A DNA stretch of 64,000 bases from Sphingomonas sp. TDK1 (GCF_001650735.1 NZ_LXVY01000048.1:62001-126000), one strand, 5' to 3'; shown: positions 48,898-58,052, counted from the stretch's first letter. Made by a program: numbers and translations. Notes: a model not told the origin generated them from the sequence alone.

Positions 48898-49002
48898 AGC
48901 CCCTCCCCTTCAGGGGAGGGGTTGGGGTGGGGCAGTGTCTCGCAGAAACCAACCCGCGTTCTGGAATCCCTCCACCCCCACCCCCTCCTCCAAGGAGGGG
49001 CT
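48898..49002. repeat. Intergenic palindromic element, type B, copy 2
   Basis: ~105 bp, with the same first 45 bases as the copy at 15699-15806 (AGCCCCTCCCCTTCAGGGGA and onward) and a closely similar right half ending AAGGAGGGGCT. It sits between nagZ and scpA in the same operon direction. No coding capacity. Confidence 0.75.
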
Positions 49003-49011
49003 TAAGTGGTG

Positions 49012-50016
49012 TCAGCGCACCCCCAGCAGCGCATCCCGCTTGGCCAGCAGCTCGGCGAGCGGCACATCCTCCGCCTCGCCTACGGAGCCCATCGCCCGCG
49101 CGAGCCGCTCGAGGCACATCGCCGGTGCATCCGGGATTCGGGATACGATCTCCACCATCTCCGGCATCCGTGCCCAGCAATCGAGCACCACGTCGCAGCC
49201 CGCTGCCAGTGCCCGTTCCGCTTTCTCGCCCGCGGTTCCGGAGAGCGCCTTCATGTCGATATCGTCGGTGAACAACAGCCCGTCGAAGCCGATCCGCCCC
49301 CGGATGACCTCGCGAATCACCGTCGGCGACAATGTTGCCGGCAGTTCGGTGTCCCAGGCCTCGAACACGATATGCGCGGTCATCCCGATGGGCGCGGAGG
49401 CCAGCCGCTGGAACGGCAGCAAATCCGCCTCCAGTTCCGCCGCCGACGCCTTGACCCGCGGCAATTCCAGATGGCTGTCGACCATCGCCCGGCCATGCCC
49501 TGGCATGTGCTTGATTACGCCGATAACGCCGCCCCGATGCAGTCCATCGAGCAGCGCCCGGCCAAGCGCCGCCACCCGCAACGGATCGCGCCCGAACGCA
49601 CGGTCGCCGATCGCCGGGGTGCCGCCCTCCACCGCCACGTCAAGCATCGGCGCTAGGTTCACGTTCACACCGGCCTCGCGCAGAATATGCGCCAGCGCCT
49701 GGCCGTTGGCCCGCGCCGCCTCGATCGCTGAAATCGGCGCGCGTTCGTACAGCGTATCGAACGCCGCCCCGGTCGGGAAAGCCGGCCAGACCGGCGGCTG
49801 CATTCGCGCGACGCGGCCGCCCTCCTGGTCGATGGTGATCGGCAGGTCGTCGCGCCCGTGCAGCGCGCGGAGATCGTCGGTCAGTGCGCGCATCTGCTCG
49901 GGGCTCTCGCAATTGCGCTTGAACAGGATGTAGCCGAGCGGTTCCGCCTCGCGGAAAAAGGCGCGTTCGTCATCGGTGAGCGAAAGGCCGGAAAGGCCGA
50001 AGATCACGGGCTTCAT
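49012..50016 (-). CDS. nagZ: Beta-N-acetylhexosaminidase NagZ
   Basis: A 334-residue glycoside hydrolase family 3 enzyme of peptidoglycan recycling, cutting GlcNAc-anhydroMurNAc. LPITIDQEGGRVARM binding region, FGRDPLRVAALGRALLDGL, the general acid/base loop KHMPGHGRAMVDSHLELP and the nucleophile Asp in LLFTDDIDMKAL are intact. ATG at 50016. A preceding in-frame ATG at 50052 lies almost in the SPOR gene. Confidence 0.93.
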   Translation of the reverse strand: MKPVIFGLSGLSLTDDERAFFREAEPLGYILFKRNCESPEQMRALTDDLRALHGRDDLPITIDQEGGRVARMQPPVWPAFPTGAAFDTLYERAPISAIEAARANGQALAHILREAGVNVNLAPMLDVAVEGGTPAIGDRAFGRDPLRVAALGRALLDGLHRGGVIGVIKHMPGHGRAMVDSHLELPRVKASAAELEADLLPFQRLASAPIGMTAHIVFEAWDTELPATLSPTVIREVIRGRIGFDGLLFTDDIDMKALSGTAGEKAERALAAGCDVVLDCWARMPEMVEIVSRIPDAPAMCLERLARAMGSVGEAEDVPLAELLAKRDALLGVR

Positions 50017-50058
50017 GCGGGGCAGGCCTAACCGATCCGGCTGGCCCCGCAACCCCCT

Positions 50059-50772
50059 TCAACTCGCGACGAAGCAGTTCTCGCCGGCGACCTTCAGCTT
50101 GCCGCAGATCTCACGCGCCTGGCCATTGCTGCCGGCATTCACCCGCAGGCGGTACACGGTCTTCCCTTCGGGCAGAGCGAACGGCACCACCAGCTTGCCC
50201 AGGGGCGCGAGATATGCAAATCGCTTGGACATCCGCGTCCAGGCAATGTTCGCCGCGCCTTCGCTGGGGAACGCCCCCAGCTGTACCAGCGCACCCGATC
50301 CCTCGCCCGATCCGCTCGCCGTTGCGACCTTCGGCTTGGGCGTCGACCGGATCAGCGTGGGCGCGGGCAGCGCGATCGTGGCGCTGCTGCTCGCCTTCGG
50401 ACCATTGGTTGCAGTCTGGCGTGGCTTCTGACCCTCCACCGGCGCCTCGGGGATCGCGCCGACATTGATGCCGGCCTCGCTCGGCCCGCCCTGGCTGGTG
50501 CGGAAGACGATGTCGCCCTCCCCGTCCACGCGCATCCCGCCCGGCTGGTCCGGCCGTACCTTGTACGGTTCGGCCGGTGCCGCGATCAACGCGCCATTGC
50601 CGTCGCGCGACGCCCGGTGCTTGAGCCAATAATAGACGCCGCCCGCCGCCCCCAGCACGAGCAGCGCGAGCAGCACCGTGACGAACACGCGGCCCCGCCG
50701 CGGCTCCTCATAGGCCTCCTCCACCGTCTCCAGCCAGGGGAGCCGTTCGCTGTCGTCATACCGGCCGCGCAT
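50059..50772 (-). CDS. SPOR domain-containing membrane protein
   Basis: A 237-residue protein: cytoplasmic charged tail (MRGRYDDSERLPWLETVEEA), one membrane helix (VFVTVLLALLVLGAAGGVYY), a Pro-rich periplasmic linker and a C-terminal SPOR domain beginning ALVQLGAFPSEGAANIAWTR, which binds denuded glycan strands at division sites. A GTG at 50781 overlapping the argS stop is an alternative start. The ATG at 50772 has better ribosome-binding-site spacing. Confidence 0.85.
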   Translation of the reverse strand: MRGRYDDSERLPWLETVEEAYEEPRRGRVFVTVLLALLVLGAAGGVYYWLKHRASRDGNGALIAAPAEPYKVRPDQPGGMRVDGEGDIVFRTSQGGPSEAGINVGAIPEAPVEGQKPRQTATNGPKASSSATIALPAPTLIRSTPKPKVATASGSGEGSGALVQLGAFPSEGAANIAWTRMSKRFAYLAPLGKLVVPFALPEGKTVYRLRVNAGSNGQAREICGKLKVAGENCFVAS

Positions 50773-50777
50773 CGCCG

Positions 50778-52502
50778 TCACATCTCCTCGACCGCCTCCA
50801 CGCCCATCAGCGCGAGGCCGTTGCGGATGACCTGCTGGATCGAGCGGCCGAGGAACAGCCGCGCGCGGGTCAGCGCCGGCTGTTCGACCATCAGGAAACG
50901 TCGATCGGCAGAGTCGTTGCCCATATTGTAGAGCGCGTGGAATTCCGCCGCCAGATCATAGAGGTAGAAGGCGATGCGATGCGGCTCGCGCGCGCTCGCC
51001 GCCGCTTCCACGACGCGCGGGAACTGCGCGGCGAGCTTGGCCACGGCCAGCTCGCGGCCGTCGAGCAGCGACAGGTCGGCGTCCTCGGCCAGGCTGATCC
51101 CGGCCTCGGCCGCGCGGCGATGCACCGATGCCACGCGCGCATGGGCATATTGCACGTAGAAGACGGGGTTTTCCTTGGACGTCTCCAGCACCTTGGCGAA
51201 GTCGAAGTCCATCTGGGCATCGGCTTTGCGGGTGAGCATGGTGAAGCGCACCACGTCCTTGCCCACTTCGCGCACGACGTCCGCCAGCGTGACGAAATTG
51301 CCCGCGCGCTTGGACATCTTCACCGGCTCGCCGGCGCGCAGCAGGCGGACCATCTGGACGAGCTTGACGTCGAAGCGCGTTTCGCCGCCGGTCAGCGCCT
51401 GCACGGCTGCTACGATCCGCTTGACCGTGCCGGCATGGTCGGCGCCCCAGATGTCGATCAGCTGGTCGGCCGACTGCGCCTTCTGGAAGTGATAGGCGAG
51501 ATCGGCACCGAAATAGGTCCACTGGCCGTTCGACTTCTTGATCGGGCGGTCCTGGTCGTCGCCGAACTGGGTCGAGCGGAACAGCGGCAGCTCCACCGGC
51601 TCCCAGTCTTCGGGCGTCTCGCCCTTGGGGGCCTCGAGCACGCCGTCATAGACGAGCCCGCGTTCGCGCAGCCACGCCTCGGCCTGTTCGGGCTTGCCGG
51701 CAGCCTGCAGCTCGGCCTCGGACGAAAACAGGTCGTGATGGATGCCGAGCAGCGCCAGATCGTCCTTGATCATGACGAGCATGGCCGCGACTGCGGTCTT
51801 GCGGAACAGCGCCAGCCATTCGCTCTCGGGCGCGTCGACATATTTGTCGCCATAATCTGCGGCGAGCTGCTGGCCGACCGGCTTGAGATAGTCGCCCGGA
51901 TAGAGGCCCTCGGGGATCTCGATCGTTTCGCCCAGCGCCTCGCGGTAGCGCAGGTGCGCCGAGCGCGCGAGCACGTCGACCTGGCCGCCCGCGTCGTTGA
52001 CATAATACTCGCGGATGACCTTGTGGCCGACATACTCCAGCAGGCTCGCCAGCGCATCGCCCACCACCGCGCCGCGGCAATGGCCCATGTGCATCGGGCC
52101 CGTCGGGTTGGCCGAGACGTACTCGACGTTGACGGTCGTCCCCGCGCCCAGCGACGAGCGGCCATAATCGGCGCCGGCCTGCAGGATCGCGGCGACTTCG
52201 CCGCGCCAGCTGTCCTCCTGGAGCGTCAGGTTGATGAAGCCGGGGCCGGCGACCGACACGGCCGCGACCTCGTCCAGCTTCTCCAGCTCGCCGACCAGCT
52301 TTTCCGCGAGCGCGCGCGGATTGGTGCCGGCGGGCTTGGCGAGCACCATCGCGGCATTGGTGGCGAGATCGCCATGGCTCGGATCGCGCGGCGGCTCGAC
52401 CGTGATCGCGCGTCGCTCCAGCCCCGCAGGCAGATCGCCGGCGAGGACGAGCGCATCCAGGGCCAGATTCAGATGCGCGGCGAAACGAGCATAGAGCGTC
52501 AT
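50778..52502 (-). CDS. argS: Arginyl-tRNA synthetase
   Basis: A 574-residue class I synthetase. HIGH-type motif in VSANPTGPMHMGHCRGAVVG, anticodon-loop KMSK-like VKMSKRAGNFVTLADVVREV, and a C-terminal DALR-domain segment ending RSIQQVIRNGLALMGVEAVE. It starts MTLYARFAAHLNLALDALVL at 52502. Upstream frame was rejected as non-coding. Order argS-SPOR-nagZ-scpA-scpB is conserved in this clade. Confidence 0.95.
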   Translation of the reverse strand: MTLYARFAAHLNLALDALVLAGDLPAGLERRAITVEPPRDPSHGDLATNAAMVLAKPAGTNPRALAEKLVGELEKLDEVAAVSVAGPGFINLTLQEDSWRGEVAAILQAGADYGRSSLGAGTTVNVEYVSANPTGPMHMGHCRGAVVGDALASLLEYVGHKVIREYYVNDAGGQVDVLARSAHLRYREALGETIEIPEGLYPGDYLKPVGQQLAADYGDKYVDAPESEWLALFRKTAVAAMLVMIKDDLALLGIHHDLFSSEAELQAAGKPEQAEAWLRERGLVYDGVLEAPKGETPEDWEPVELPLFRSTQFGDDQDRPIKKSNGQWTYFGADLAYHFQKAQSADQLIDIWGADHAGTVKRIVAAVQALTGGETRFDVKLVQMVRLLRAGEPVKMSKRAGNFVTLADVVREVGKDVVRFTMLTRKADAQMDFDFAKVLETSKENPVFYVQYAHARVASVHRRAAEAGISLAEDADLSLLDGRELAVAKLAAQFPRVVEAAASAREPHRIAFYLYDLAAEFHALYNMGNDSADRRFLMVEQPALTRARLFLGRSIQQVIRNGLALMGVEAVEEM

Positions 52503-52580
52503 TGAGCAATCCAATGGGGAATGGGAGCGGCGGCTGTAGCGCAGTGGCGAGGCGCCGTCATCCCTATTGGGAGTGCCGAT

Positions 52581-52712
52581 CCTCCCCTGCAAGGGGAGGT
52601 GGCAGGCCGGAGGCCTGACGGAGGGGTGTCACCGGTCGAGGCAGGGCCCCGTCACACCAGCCTCGACACCCCTCCGTCACGCTCCTCGCGCCACCTCCCC
52701 TTGCAGGGGAGG
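52581..52712. repeat. Intergenic palindromic element, type C
   Basis: A ~132 bp imperfect inverted repeat. Outer arms CCTCCCCTGCAAGGGGAGG (52581-52599) and CCTCCCCTTGCAGGGGAGG (52694-52712), inner arms GACGGAGGGGTGTC and GACACCCCTCCGTC. It separates argS from the toxin/immunity genes and marks the left edge of an insertion into an otherwise conserved cluster. Confidence 0.7.
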
Positions 52713-52742
52713 ACCGGGCGCGCGTGCATCAACTCTGGATGC

Positions 52743-53207
52743 TCAGAGCGTATAGGACGGCGCATCATCGTCCCAAGGTGGATACCGTACCGGCTTGTCG
52801 TCATAATAACGACGTAGCGCCTGCTCGCGCCGCTCCATCATGTCCTCGCTCCGGCCCGGATCATCCGGATAGACGTAGGCAACCTCGAACCGCCCGTCGC
52901 GGACGAAGTATTCGATTTCCGACCATCGCGCAGGCCCCTCTTGCGCGTGCCAAAGTTCCAGCAGAACGTCGCTCCAGCGATCCAGATCCGGCCACCGATA
53001 CATGACGTGATCGCCACCATCCTTGTAGATCGAGGGCGAAATCATCCCTGGATCGACTTCGGCCTGAAGCAGGCTGTTTTCAATCGGATAAAGGGGGTCC
53101 GCCGCCAGCATCTGCCCGATCTGCGCCAGCAGACGCTCCGTCTCCTGATCGGCAAAGATGTATCCGGCCCGAGCGCCTCCCGGATCCTCGGGACTTTCAC
53201 AAGTCAT
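52743..53207 (-). CDS. YezG/DUF600-like immunity protein, copy 2
   Basis: A 154-residue protein similar over most of its length to the gene immediately upstream: SLLQAEVDPGMISPSIYKDG, WSEIEYFVRDGRFEVAYVYP, and MERREQALRRYYDDKPVRYP. This resembles the DUF600/YezG family, whose members neutralise nuclease toxins of the YeeF type. Starts at ATG 53207 and overlaps the upstream copy by 11 nt. It has extra residues at the N terminus (GGARAGYIFADQETERLL). Toxin specificity is unknown. Confidence 0.65.
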   Translation of the reverse strand: MTCESPEDPGGARAGYIFADQETERLLAQIGQMLAADPLYPIENSLLQAEVDPGMISPSIYKDGGDHVMYRWPDLDRWSDVLLELWHAQEGPARWSEIEYFVRDGRFEVAYVYPDDPGRSEDMMERREQALRRYYDDKPVRYPPWDDDAPSYTL

Positions 53208-53613
53208 ATTTCGGGTAACCACCGCCATCCCAGGATGGATAACGGACCGGCTTGTCACCATAGTAACGACGCAGCGCTTGTTCACGCCGCTCCTTCATGC
53301 TGTCGCTGCGATCAACATCATCAGGATAGATATAGGCAACCTCGAACCTGCCATCCCGAATGAAATACTCGATCTCCGACCAACGCGATTTTCCGCTCTG
53401 AGCGTACCAAAGCTCAAGAAGAATGTCGCTCCATCGGTCGAGGTCCGGCGATCGATACATGATGTGGTCGCCTGCGTCCTTGTACACCGAGGGCGATATC
53501 ATCTCAGGGTCCACCTCCGCCTGAAGGAGGCTATTCTCGACGGGATACTCAGGATCGGCGGCAAGCATCTGGCCAATCTCCGCCAGAATCTGCTCCGTTG
53601 TCCTACCTTGCAT
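53197..53613 (-). CDS. YezG/DUF600-like immunity protein, copy 1
   Basis: A 138-residue protein with ADPEYPVENSLLQAEVDPEM, DHIMYRSPDLDRWSDILLEL and RWSEIEYFIRDGRFEVAYIY. Its start (ATG 53613, GGGGGAG 5 nt upstream) overlaps the end of the nuclease gene by 11 nt, so toxin and antitoxin are translationally coupled. Close paralogue of the next gene. The family call is by pattern and rests on the YeeF/YezG precedent. Confidence 0.7.
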   Translation of the reverse strand: MQGRTTEQILAEIGQMLAADPEYPVENSLLQAEVDPEMISPSVYKDAGDHIMYRSPDLDRWSDILLELWYAQSGKSRWSEIEYFIRDGRFEVAYIYPDDVDRSDSMKERREQALRRYYGDKPVRYPSWDGGGYPKYDL

Positions 53614-54658
53614 GATGGCTCCCCCATCGCTCATTGGGCAACTTCACGCTGCGTACGTCTCCATCGACCGTAAAAATGACATCGATTGTTTTCGGCCGCT
53701 GCGAGGTTGCGCGAAAATGCGGCACGATCGTCACCGTAACCTGATGTCCGGCCCGCTTCTCCCGCGCCCACTCGTCCTCCATCATCCGATACCTGCCCCG
53801 ATTGACGCTGGCGTCCTGAGCGAAGTGATTAAACGCTTCCTTCGGACCGTTGAAGCGCGGTGCGAGGTAATGCCCGCCATCGTCCTTCGGCAGGCGATCG
53901 GGACCACCGGCACTGCGTTGAAGACGTCTCGATCGAGCCTGCGGTGGCGCAAGAACCAAGACACCAGAAACTCGACGAGTTCGCTCGCGCTCGTCGATCT
54001 CATAGTCATAACCGTTGCGAAACACGTGCCGCCACGTTGACTGATCGGATTGGTTGCCGAGGTCGGTGACGGCGCGATCTCTGTGGGTATCGGCGGAGCG
54101 TTTATCGACAGAGGGCGCCTCCCAACTCCCGCTAGCTCCTCCACCGCCGAAGCTTCCACCTCCGCCTAAACCTCCTAGGCTCGTATCCTTCGCGATCGGC
54201 GGTCCTTCCCAGCCACTGCTAGATCCTCCGCCACCGAAGCTCCCTCCCTTATGCGAAGGAGGTAAGGAGGGCGGAGGAGGTGACGGTGGAGGAGGAAGGG
54301 GACGGAAATGATTTTGATAGTATCGGTATCGAGTTTCGATCGCTTCTCGCCAGTCCGGATCCCCCGGATGTTTGGCCAATTCGGTGGCCCTCCATGCGTC
54401 TGCCTCTTCAAGCGACGCGATGGGCTTGAGCTTCGGATCGTCTCCATACCGCGGAACACGCTTCCGCTTCCCCTGCCCGGCGACGCCCGCCCCTCCCTTC
54501 GCGGTACTACCGGTGCCTGCAAAGGTGAAACGACCATCAGACGGATCATGCCATGGGTTGAACTTGACCTCGATGACGTCGCCTTCATCGCGGCGCACGT
54601 GTCGTCCCGTCCGCAGCCAAATTGCAAAAGCTCGTCGTTGCTCCGTTGCTGTCTGCAT
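53603..54658 (-). CDS. Nuclease toxin (Endonuclease_NS_2-like C-terminal domain)
   Basis: A 351-residue protein. N-terminal ~40-75: KFNPWHDPSDGRFTFAGTGS, a segment seen at the front of other bacterial toxins. Then come a Pro-rich stretch and two Gly/Ser-rich repeats (GGSFGGGGSSSGWEGPPIAK and GGSFGGGGASGSWEAPSVDK). The C-terminal domain has LPKDDGGHYLAPRFNGPKEA, SVNRGRYRMMEDEWAREKRA and RPKTIDVIFTVDGDVRSVKL, matching non-specific nuclease toxins. The histidine of DDGGH (residue ~263) is the likely catalytic residue. ATG 54658 has GGGGGA 6 nt upstream. No secretion signal is seen. Confidence 0.7.
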   Translation of the reverse strand: MQTATEQRRAFAIWLRTGRHVRRDEGDVIEVKFNPWHDPSDGRFTFAGTGSTAKGGAGVAGQGKRKRVPRYGDDPKLKPIASLEEADAWRATELAKHPGDPDWREAIETRYRYYQNHFRPLPPPPSPPPPSLPPSHKGGSFGGGGSSSGWEGPPIAKDTSLGGLGGGGSFGGGGASGSWEAPSVDKRSADTHRDRAVTDLGNQSDQSTWRHVFRNGYDYEIDERERTRRVSGVLVLAPPQARSRRLQRSAGGPDRLPKDDGGHYLAPRFNGPKEAFNHFAQDASVNRGRYRMMEDEWAREKRAGHQVTVTIVPHFRATSQRPKTIDVIFTVDGDVRSVKLPNERWGSHHAR

Positions 54659-54773
54659 GCGCATTCCCCCGCGTCTGCCGCTGAGGGACAGCTAGAACAA
54701 AACGGGAACTTTGTCAAGGTAGCGTAACGATCTCGCAGGGAGTTGCTCCCCCATTCCGGAGTAATCCAACACC

Positions 54774-55928
54774 CTACCCCCGCACCAACCCCTCCATCCC
54801 CGCCGCCGTCGTCATCGCCGGGAACAGCGCCTTCGCCGTCTGCGCCGGCGCCAGCACGAAATGCCGCGACACCGCGCTCGCGATCAGCACGTCGAGCGCG
54901 GTGGTGGGCTTGAGATCCCGCCCCTCGTACAGCGCCGCGTCGCCCAGTCCCGGCCAGTCGGCCTGCACCCGGCCGCCCTGCACCGCGCCGCCGAGCAGCA
55001 TCGCGACCGAGCCGGTGCCGTGATCGGTGCCGCCGGTGCCGTTGGCCTTCACCGTCCGGCCGAACTCGGTCGCCACCACCACCAGCGTATTGTCCCAGTG
55101 CGGCCCCAGCCCGGCCTTGAGCGCCGCGACCATCGCGTCGAGGCCCTTGAGCTGCCCGCCCAGCCGTCCGCGCTGGCCCGAATGCGTGTCCCAGCCGCCG
55201 GTCTCGATCATCGCGATCCGCGCGCCGCCGGGGGCCGAGAGCAGCTTGGCCGCCAGCGTGCCGGTGTCCGCCGCGCGTCTGCCCCCATCGCTGCCGAGGT
55301 CGCCGGTGAGCATCCGCGTCGCCATCGCCTCCTGCCACAGCGGATGGAGCTGCCGGTCGCCTTCGTACATCGCCGTCACCCGCACGAGCAGGTCGTCCGA
55401 GGCCTGGGGCAGCGAGGACGGCGCGTAGCTGGCCACCTCCACCGGGCCGCGCAGCGCCATCGGCACCGCGGCGGCGAGCGCGATCGCCTTGTCGCCTTCG
55501 GGCAGCAGGCGGAGCAGCCGGTTCATCCAGCCGTCCTTGAGCTGATAGGCCGAGACGCCGCCGGTCTCGAGCACGTTCTGCCCGTCGAAATGCGAGCGGT
55601 CGCGGTACGGCGAGGCCACCGCATGGACGAACAGCGCCTGCTTGGCTTGGTAGAGCCCCAGCGTGTTCGGCATCGCCGGGTGCAGCGCGAACATGCCATC
55701 GAGCCTGGGCGCGCTGGCGAAGTCGGCGGCGAGGTCGCCGCGCGCGCCGGCATAGGCCGGGTCGCCCACCGGCGCGACGATGCCCAGTCCGTCGGCCGCG
55801 CCGCGCTGGATGAGGAAAACGAAGCGGCGCTCGGTAGGCGCGGCGGCGAAGGCCATGCGCGCGCCCAAGGGGGAGACCAGCAGCGCGGTGGCGCCGGCAG
55901 CGAGCAATTGGCGACGGTGGAGCATCAT
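54774..55928 (-). CDS. DUF1501 family exported protein
   Basis: A 384-residue protein with a signal sequence MMLHRRQLLAAGATALLVSP. Tat-like features are weak: RRQLL in place of a full RRxFLK. DUF1501 members belong to the alkaline-phosphatase-like fold. FVFLIQRGAADGLGIVAPVG, IETGGWDTHSGQRGRLGGQL and VVVATEFGRTVKANGTGGTD with GHGT-type residues are present. It overlaps no neighbour but follows the DUF1800 gene by 4 nt, the usual pairing. Function unknown. Confidence 0.85.
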   Translation of the reverse strand: MMLHRRQLLAAGATALLVSPLGARMAFAAAPTERRFVFLIQRGAADGLGIVAPVGDPAYAGARGDLAADFASAPRLDGMFALHPAMPNTLGLYQAKQALFVHAVASPYRDRSHFDGQNVLETGGVSAYQLKDGWMNRLLRLLPEGDKAIALAAAVPMALRGPVEVASYAPSSLPQASDDLLVRVTAMYEGDRQLHPLWQEAMATRMLTGDLGSDGGRRAADTGTLAAKLLSAPGGARIAMIETGGWDTHSGQRGRLGGQLKGLDAMVAALKAGLGPHWDNTLVVVATEFGRTVKANGTGGTDHGTGSVAMLLGGAVQGGRVQADWPGLGDAALYEGRDLKPTTALDVLIASAVSRHFVLAPAQTAKALFPAMTTAAGMEGLVRG

Positions 55929-55932
55929 GACG

Positions 55933-57438
55933 CTATCTCCGCAGGAACTCGGGCGCGACCAGCATGAGCGCGACCCCCTGGCTGTTGCTTTCCGCCCGCG
56001 CGATCGCCTGGGCGGTGGCGGGGCTGAGCGCCGCCGGGAACATCGCGGCGGCGCGGGCGCGCGGATCGATCTGGTCGCGGGTCCGCTGCGCCATGCGTTC
56101 GGCGGCCTCCACCCGGCGCAGCACCGCATCCGGCCCGGCCCAGGCCCCGGCGACATCGTCCCACCCCGCCGGCGAGCCCGGCTTCCACACCGGCTGGCCG
56201 AGCTGATACATCAGCCCCGGCACCGCATTGGGCTGAAGCTGCTGGGTGCCGACCGCGCGCATCGCCGAGATCGACCATTCCCAGGGCGACTTGAACTTCA
56301 CCGTCCCCGGCGCCCAGCATTCGGGCGAGGCGATCAGCGTGCGATAGAGGCTCGGCAGGTTGCCGCCGGTCTTGACGAAGTTCGCCCCGAGCCGCGCGAC
56401 CAGCCTGGGCGGCGGATCGTCGCCGGCGAAATGACGGGCGAGCTTAGTCGCGATATGCCGGGCGGTCGCCGGATGCGTGGCGAGATGGTCGAGCACCGCC
56501 GTCGCCTGCGCCTCGCCCGCCTGCGGCCATTGCTGGCCGAGGATGGTACGGGTGCCCGGTTCATGCATCGCATCGGCGAAGACGAAGTCGCCCGGACGAC
56601 CGGTGGCGCCGGTGAACTTCGCGACCGGTCCGCGGCCGAAACCGGCGACCGTCCAGCCGGTCAGCGCTCGGGCGAACTCGGTCACGTCCGCCTGGCTATA
56701 GCCGGTGCGGACCCCGAGGGTGTGCAGTTCCATGATCTCGCGCGCAAGATTTTCGTTCAGGCCGAGATTACGGCGCACATTAAGCCGGTTGCCCGCGCGC
56801 ACCGCCAGCGGGCTGTTTGGCCCGACCGAGACCGCCTGATCGAGAAAAAGGAGCATTGCCGGGTGCCGTTCCACCGCGAACAGCATGTCGCGGAAGCTGC
56901 CCATCAGGTGCGGCCGGATCGCCTCGAACTCGAAGGCGCCCGCAAGATTGGTTACCTCCATCTTGTCGCCGGAGATGGCGAAGTGATTGGCCCAGAAATG
57001 CACCAGCCGTTCGGCAAACGGTGCCGGCGCCTGGATGGCCGCGAGCGCACGCGCGGTAACCGCGCCATTATACAAGTCGCGGCTCTGCTGGCCGAATTGC
57101 TTGCGAAGCGCCTCGGCGGGATCATCGCCCGCCTGCACGACCGGTGGCGGCGCGACGAGCGGCGCCATCGCGCCCGCCGGCTTGGGCGATAGCAAGGGTG
57201 TTCCGGAAGCTGGTGCCGGGGAGGGCCCCGCCGCCTTGCGCAATCGTCCGATCTGCTCGCGATAGTCGGCGAATTGTGCGACCAGCGTGCCGCTTGCCGG
57301 CTGCCCCGCCAGCGGTGGCGGCGCGATCGCATAGCGTGCCAGTTGCTGCTCCAGCCAGGCGCGGGGATCGCCACCTGGGTCCTCGCCCGGACGCGCGCCC
57401 AGGCCGAAGCGATTCAACGCGATACTCATACTCGCCAT
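55933..57438 (-). CDS. DUF1800 family protein
   Basis: A 501-residue helical protein. FGLGARPGEDPGGDPRAWLE at the N terminus, RLVHFWANHFAISGDKMEVT, NENLAREIMELHTLGVRTGY and DHLATHPATARHIATKLARH are typical DUF1800 motifs. No obvious N-terminal signal peptide. ATG at 57438 (MASMSIALNRFG) follows GGAG by 8 nt. Always found beside DUF1501 genes. Biochemical role unknown. Confidence 0.85.
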   Translation of the reverse strand: MASMSIALNRFGLGARPGEDPGGDPRAWLEQQLARYAIAPPPLAGQPASGTLVAQFADYREQIGRLRKAAGPSPAPASGTPLLSPKPAGAMAPLVAPPPVVQAGDDPAEALRKQFGQQSRDLYNGAVTARALAAIQAPAPFAERLVHFWANHFAISGDKMEVTNLAGAFEFEAIRPHLMGSFRDMLFAVERHPAMLLFLDQAVSVGPNSPLAVRAGNRLNVRRNLGLNENLAREIMELHTLGVRTGYSQADVTEFARALTGWTVAGFGRGPVAKFTGATGRPGDFVFADAMHEPGTRTILGQQWPQAGEAQATAVLDHLATHPATARHIATKLARHFAGDDPPPRLVARLGANFVKTGGNLPSLYRTLIASPECWAPGTVKFKSPWEWSISAMRAVGTQQLQPNAVPGLMYQLGQPVWKPGSPAGWDDVAGAWAGPDAVLRRVEAAERMAQRTRDQIDPRARAAAMFPAALSPATAQAIARAESNSQGVALMLVAPEFLRR

Positions 57439-57677
57439 CGGCAACACTCCGCTGACCGATGCATCGTTTACCCGCCGATTGTCGCAGAAATTTGCCAGTC
57501 ACAAACGGCTCGTCGCATCGGGCAACCGTTCGTCCCGGCAATGCACGATTGCGCGGGATGCAACCAAGACCCCCGCGCTTTGCGATTGTAGAATCTGCTG
57601 CAGCGCAACATTTTGTCTATCAAGAACACAAGAAGGATGCCGATCTGGCTCTTTTGGACCCACGAAGGAGAAAGATC

Positions 57678-57962
57678 GTGACCCGTTTCACCATCGCACT
57701 CGCCGCTACCCTGTTCGCCGCCGCTCCCGCTTTCGCAGCGAACAACGCCGACTCGCGCAGCTTCACCCGTGACGGCGTGACCTATGTCTACACCTCCACC
57801 ACCACCAAGGGTGGCGCGCAGGTTCTCGAAGGGGTTGCCAAGCCGGGCAACCAGAGCTTCCGCCTCGTTGTGCGCAACGGCTGGGTCGACGGCAACGCAG
57901 CCGGCACCCGCGTGTCGTTCCGCGTACCGAAGGTGAGCAAGGTGCAGGTCGCTTCGCGCTAA
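57678..57962 (+). CDS. Small exported protein
   Basis: A 94-residue protein with signal peptide MTRFTIALAATLFAAAPAFA (translated from GTG at 57678, AAGGAG 7 nt upstream). The mature ~74 residues are beta-rich: RSFTRDGVTYVYTSTTTKGG and FRLVVRNGWVDGNAAGTRVS. No cysteines. Probably periplasmic. Function unknown. Followed by a strong terminator. Confidence 0.75.
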   Translation: MTRFTIALAATLFAAAPAFAANNADSRSFTRDGVTYVYTSTTTKGGAQVLEGVAKPGNQSFRLVVRNGWVDGNAAGTRVSFRVPKVSKVQVASR

Positions 57963-57996
57963 GCGACGGCCTTTCCCTGGCTCCCAATACGAATTG

Positions 57997-58030
57997 CCCC
58001 GCGATCCCGAGGGAGGATCGCGGGGCTTTC
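57997..58030 (+). terminator. Rho-independent terminator
   Basis: A 12-bp perfect stem (57997-58008 with 58016-58027, 7-nt loop) followed by TTT, 35 nt after the stop of the exported-protein gene. It can also serve the convergent gene at 58053. Confidence 0.7.
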
Positions 58031-58052
58031 CGTTCTGGGGGGACGGAAATCG

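Noticed and set aside
57439-57677. 239-bp divergent gap upstream of the exported protein at 57678
   Set aside because: No EcfG, sigma-54 or operator-like sequence was seen. No gene found in it.
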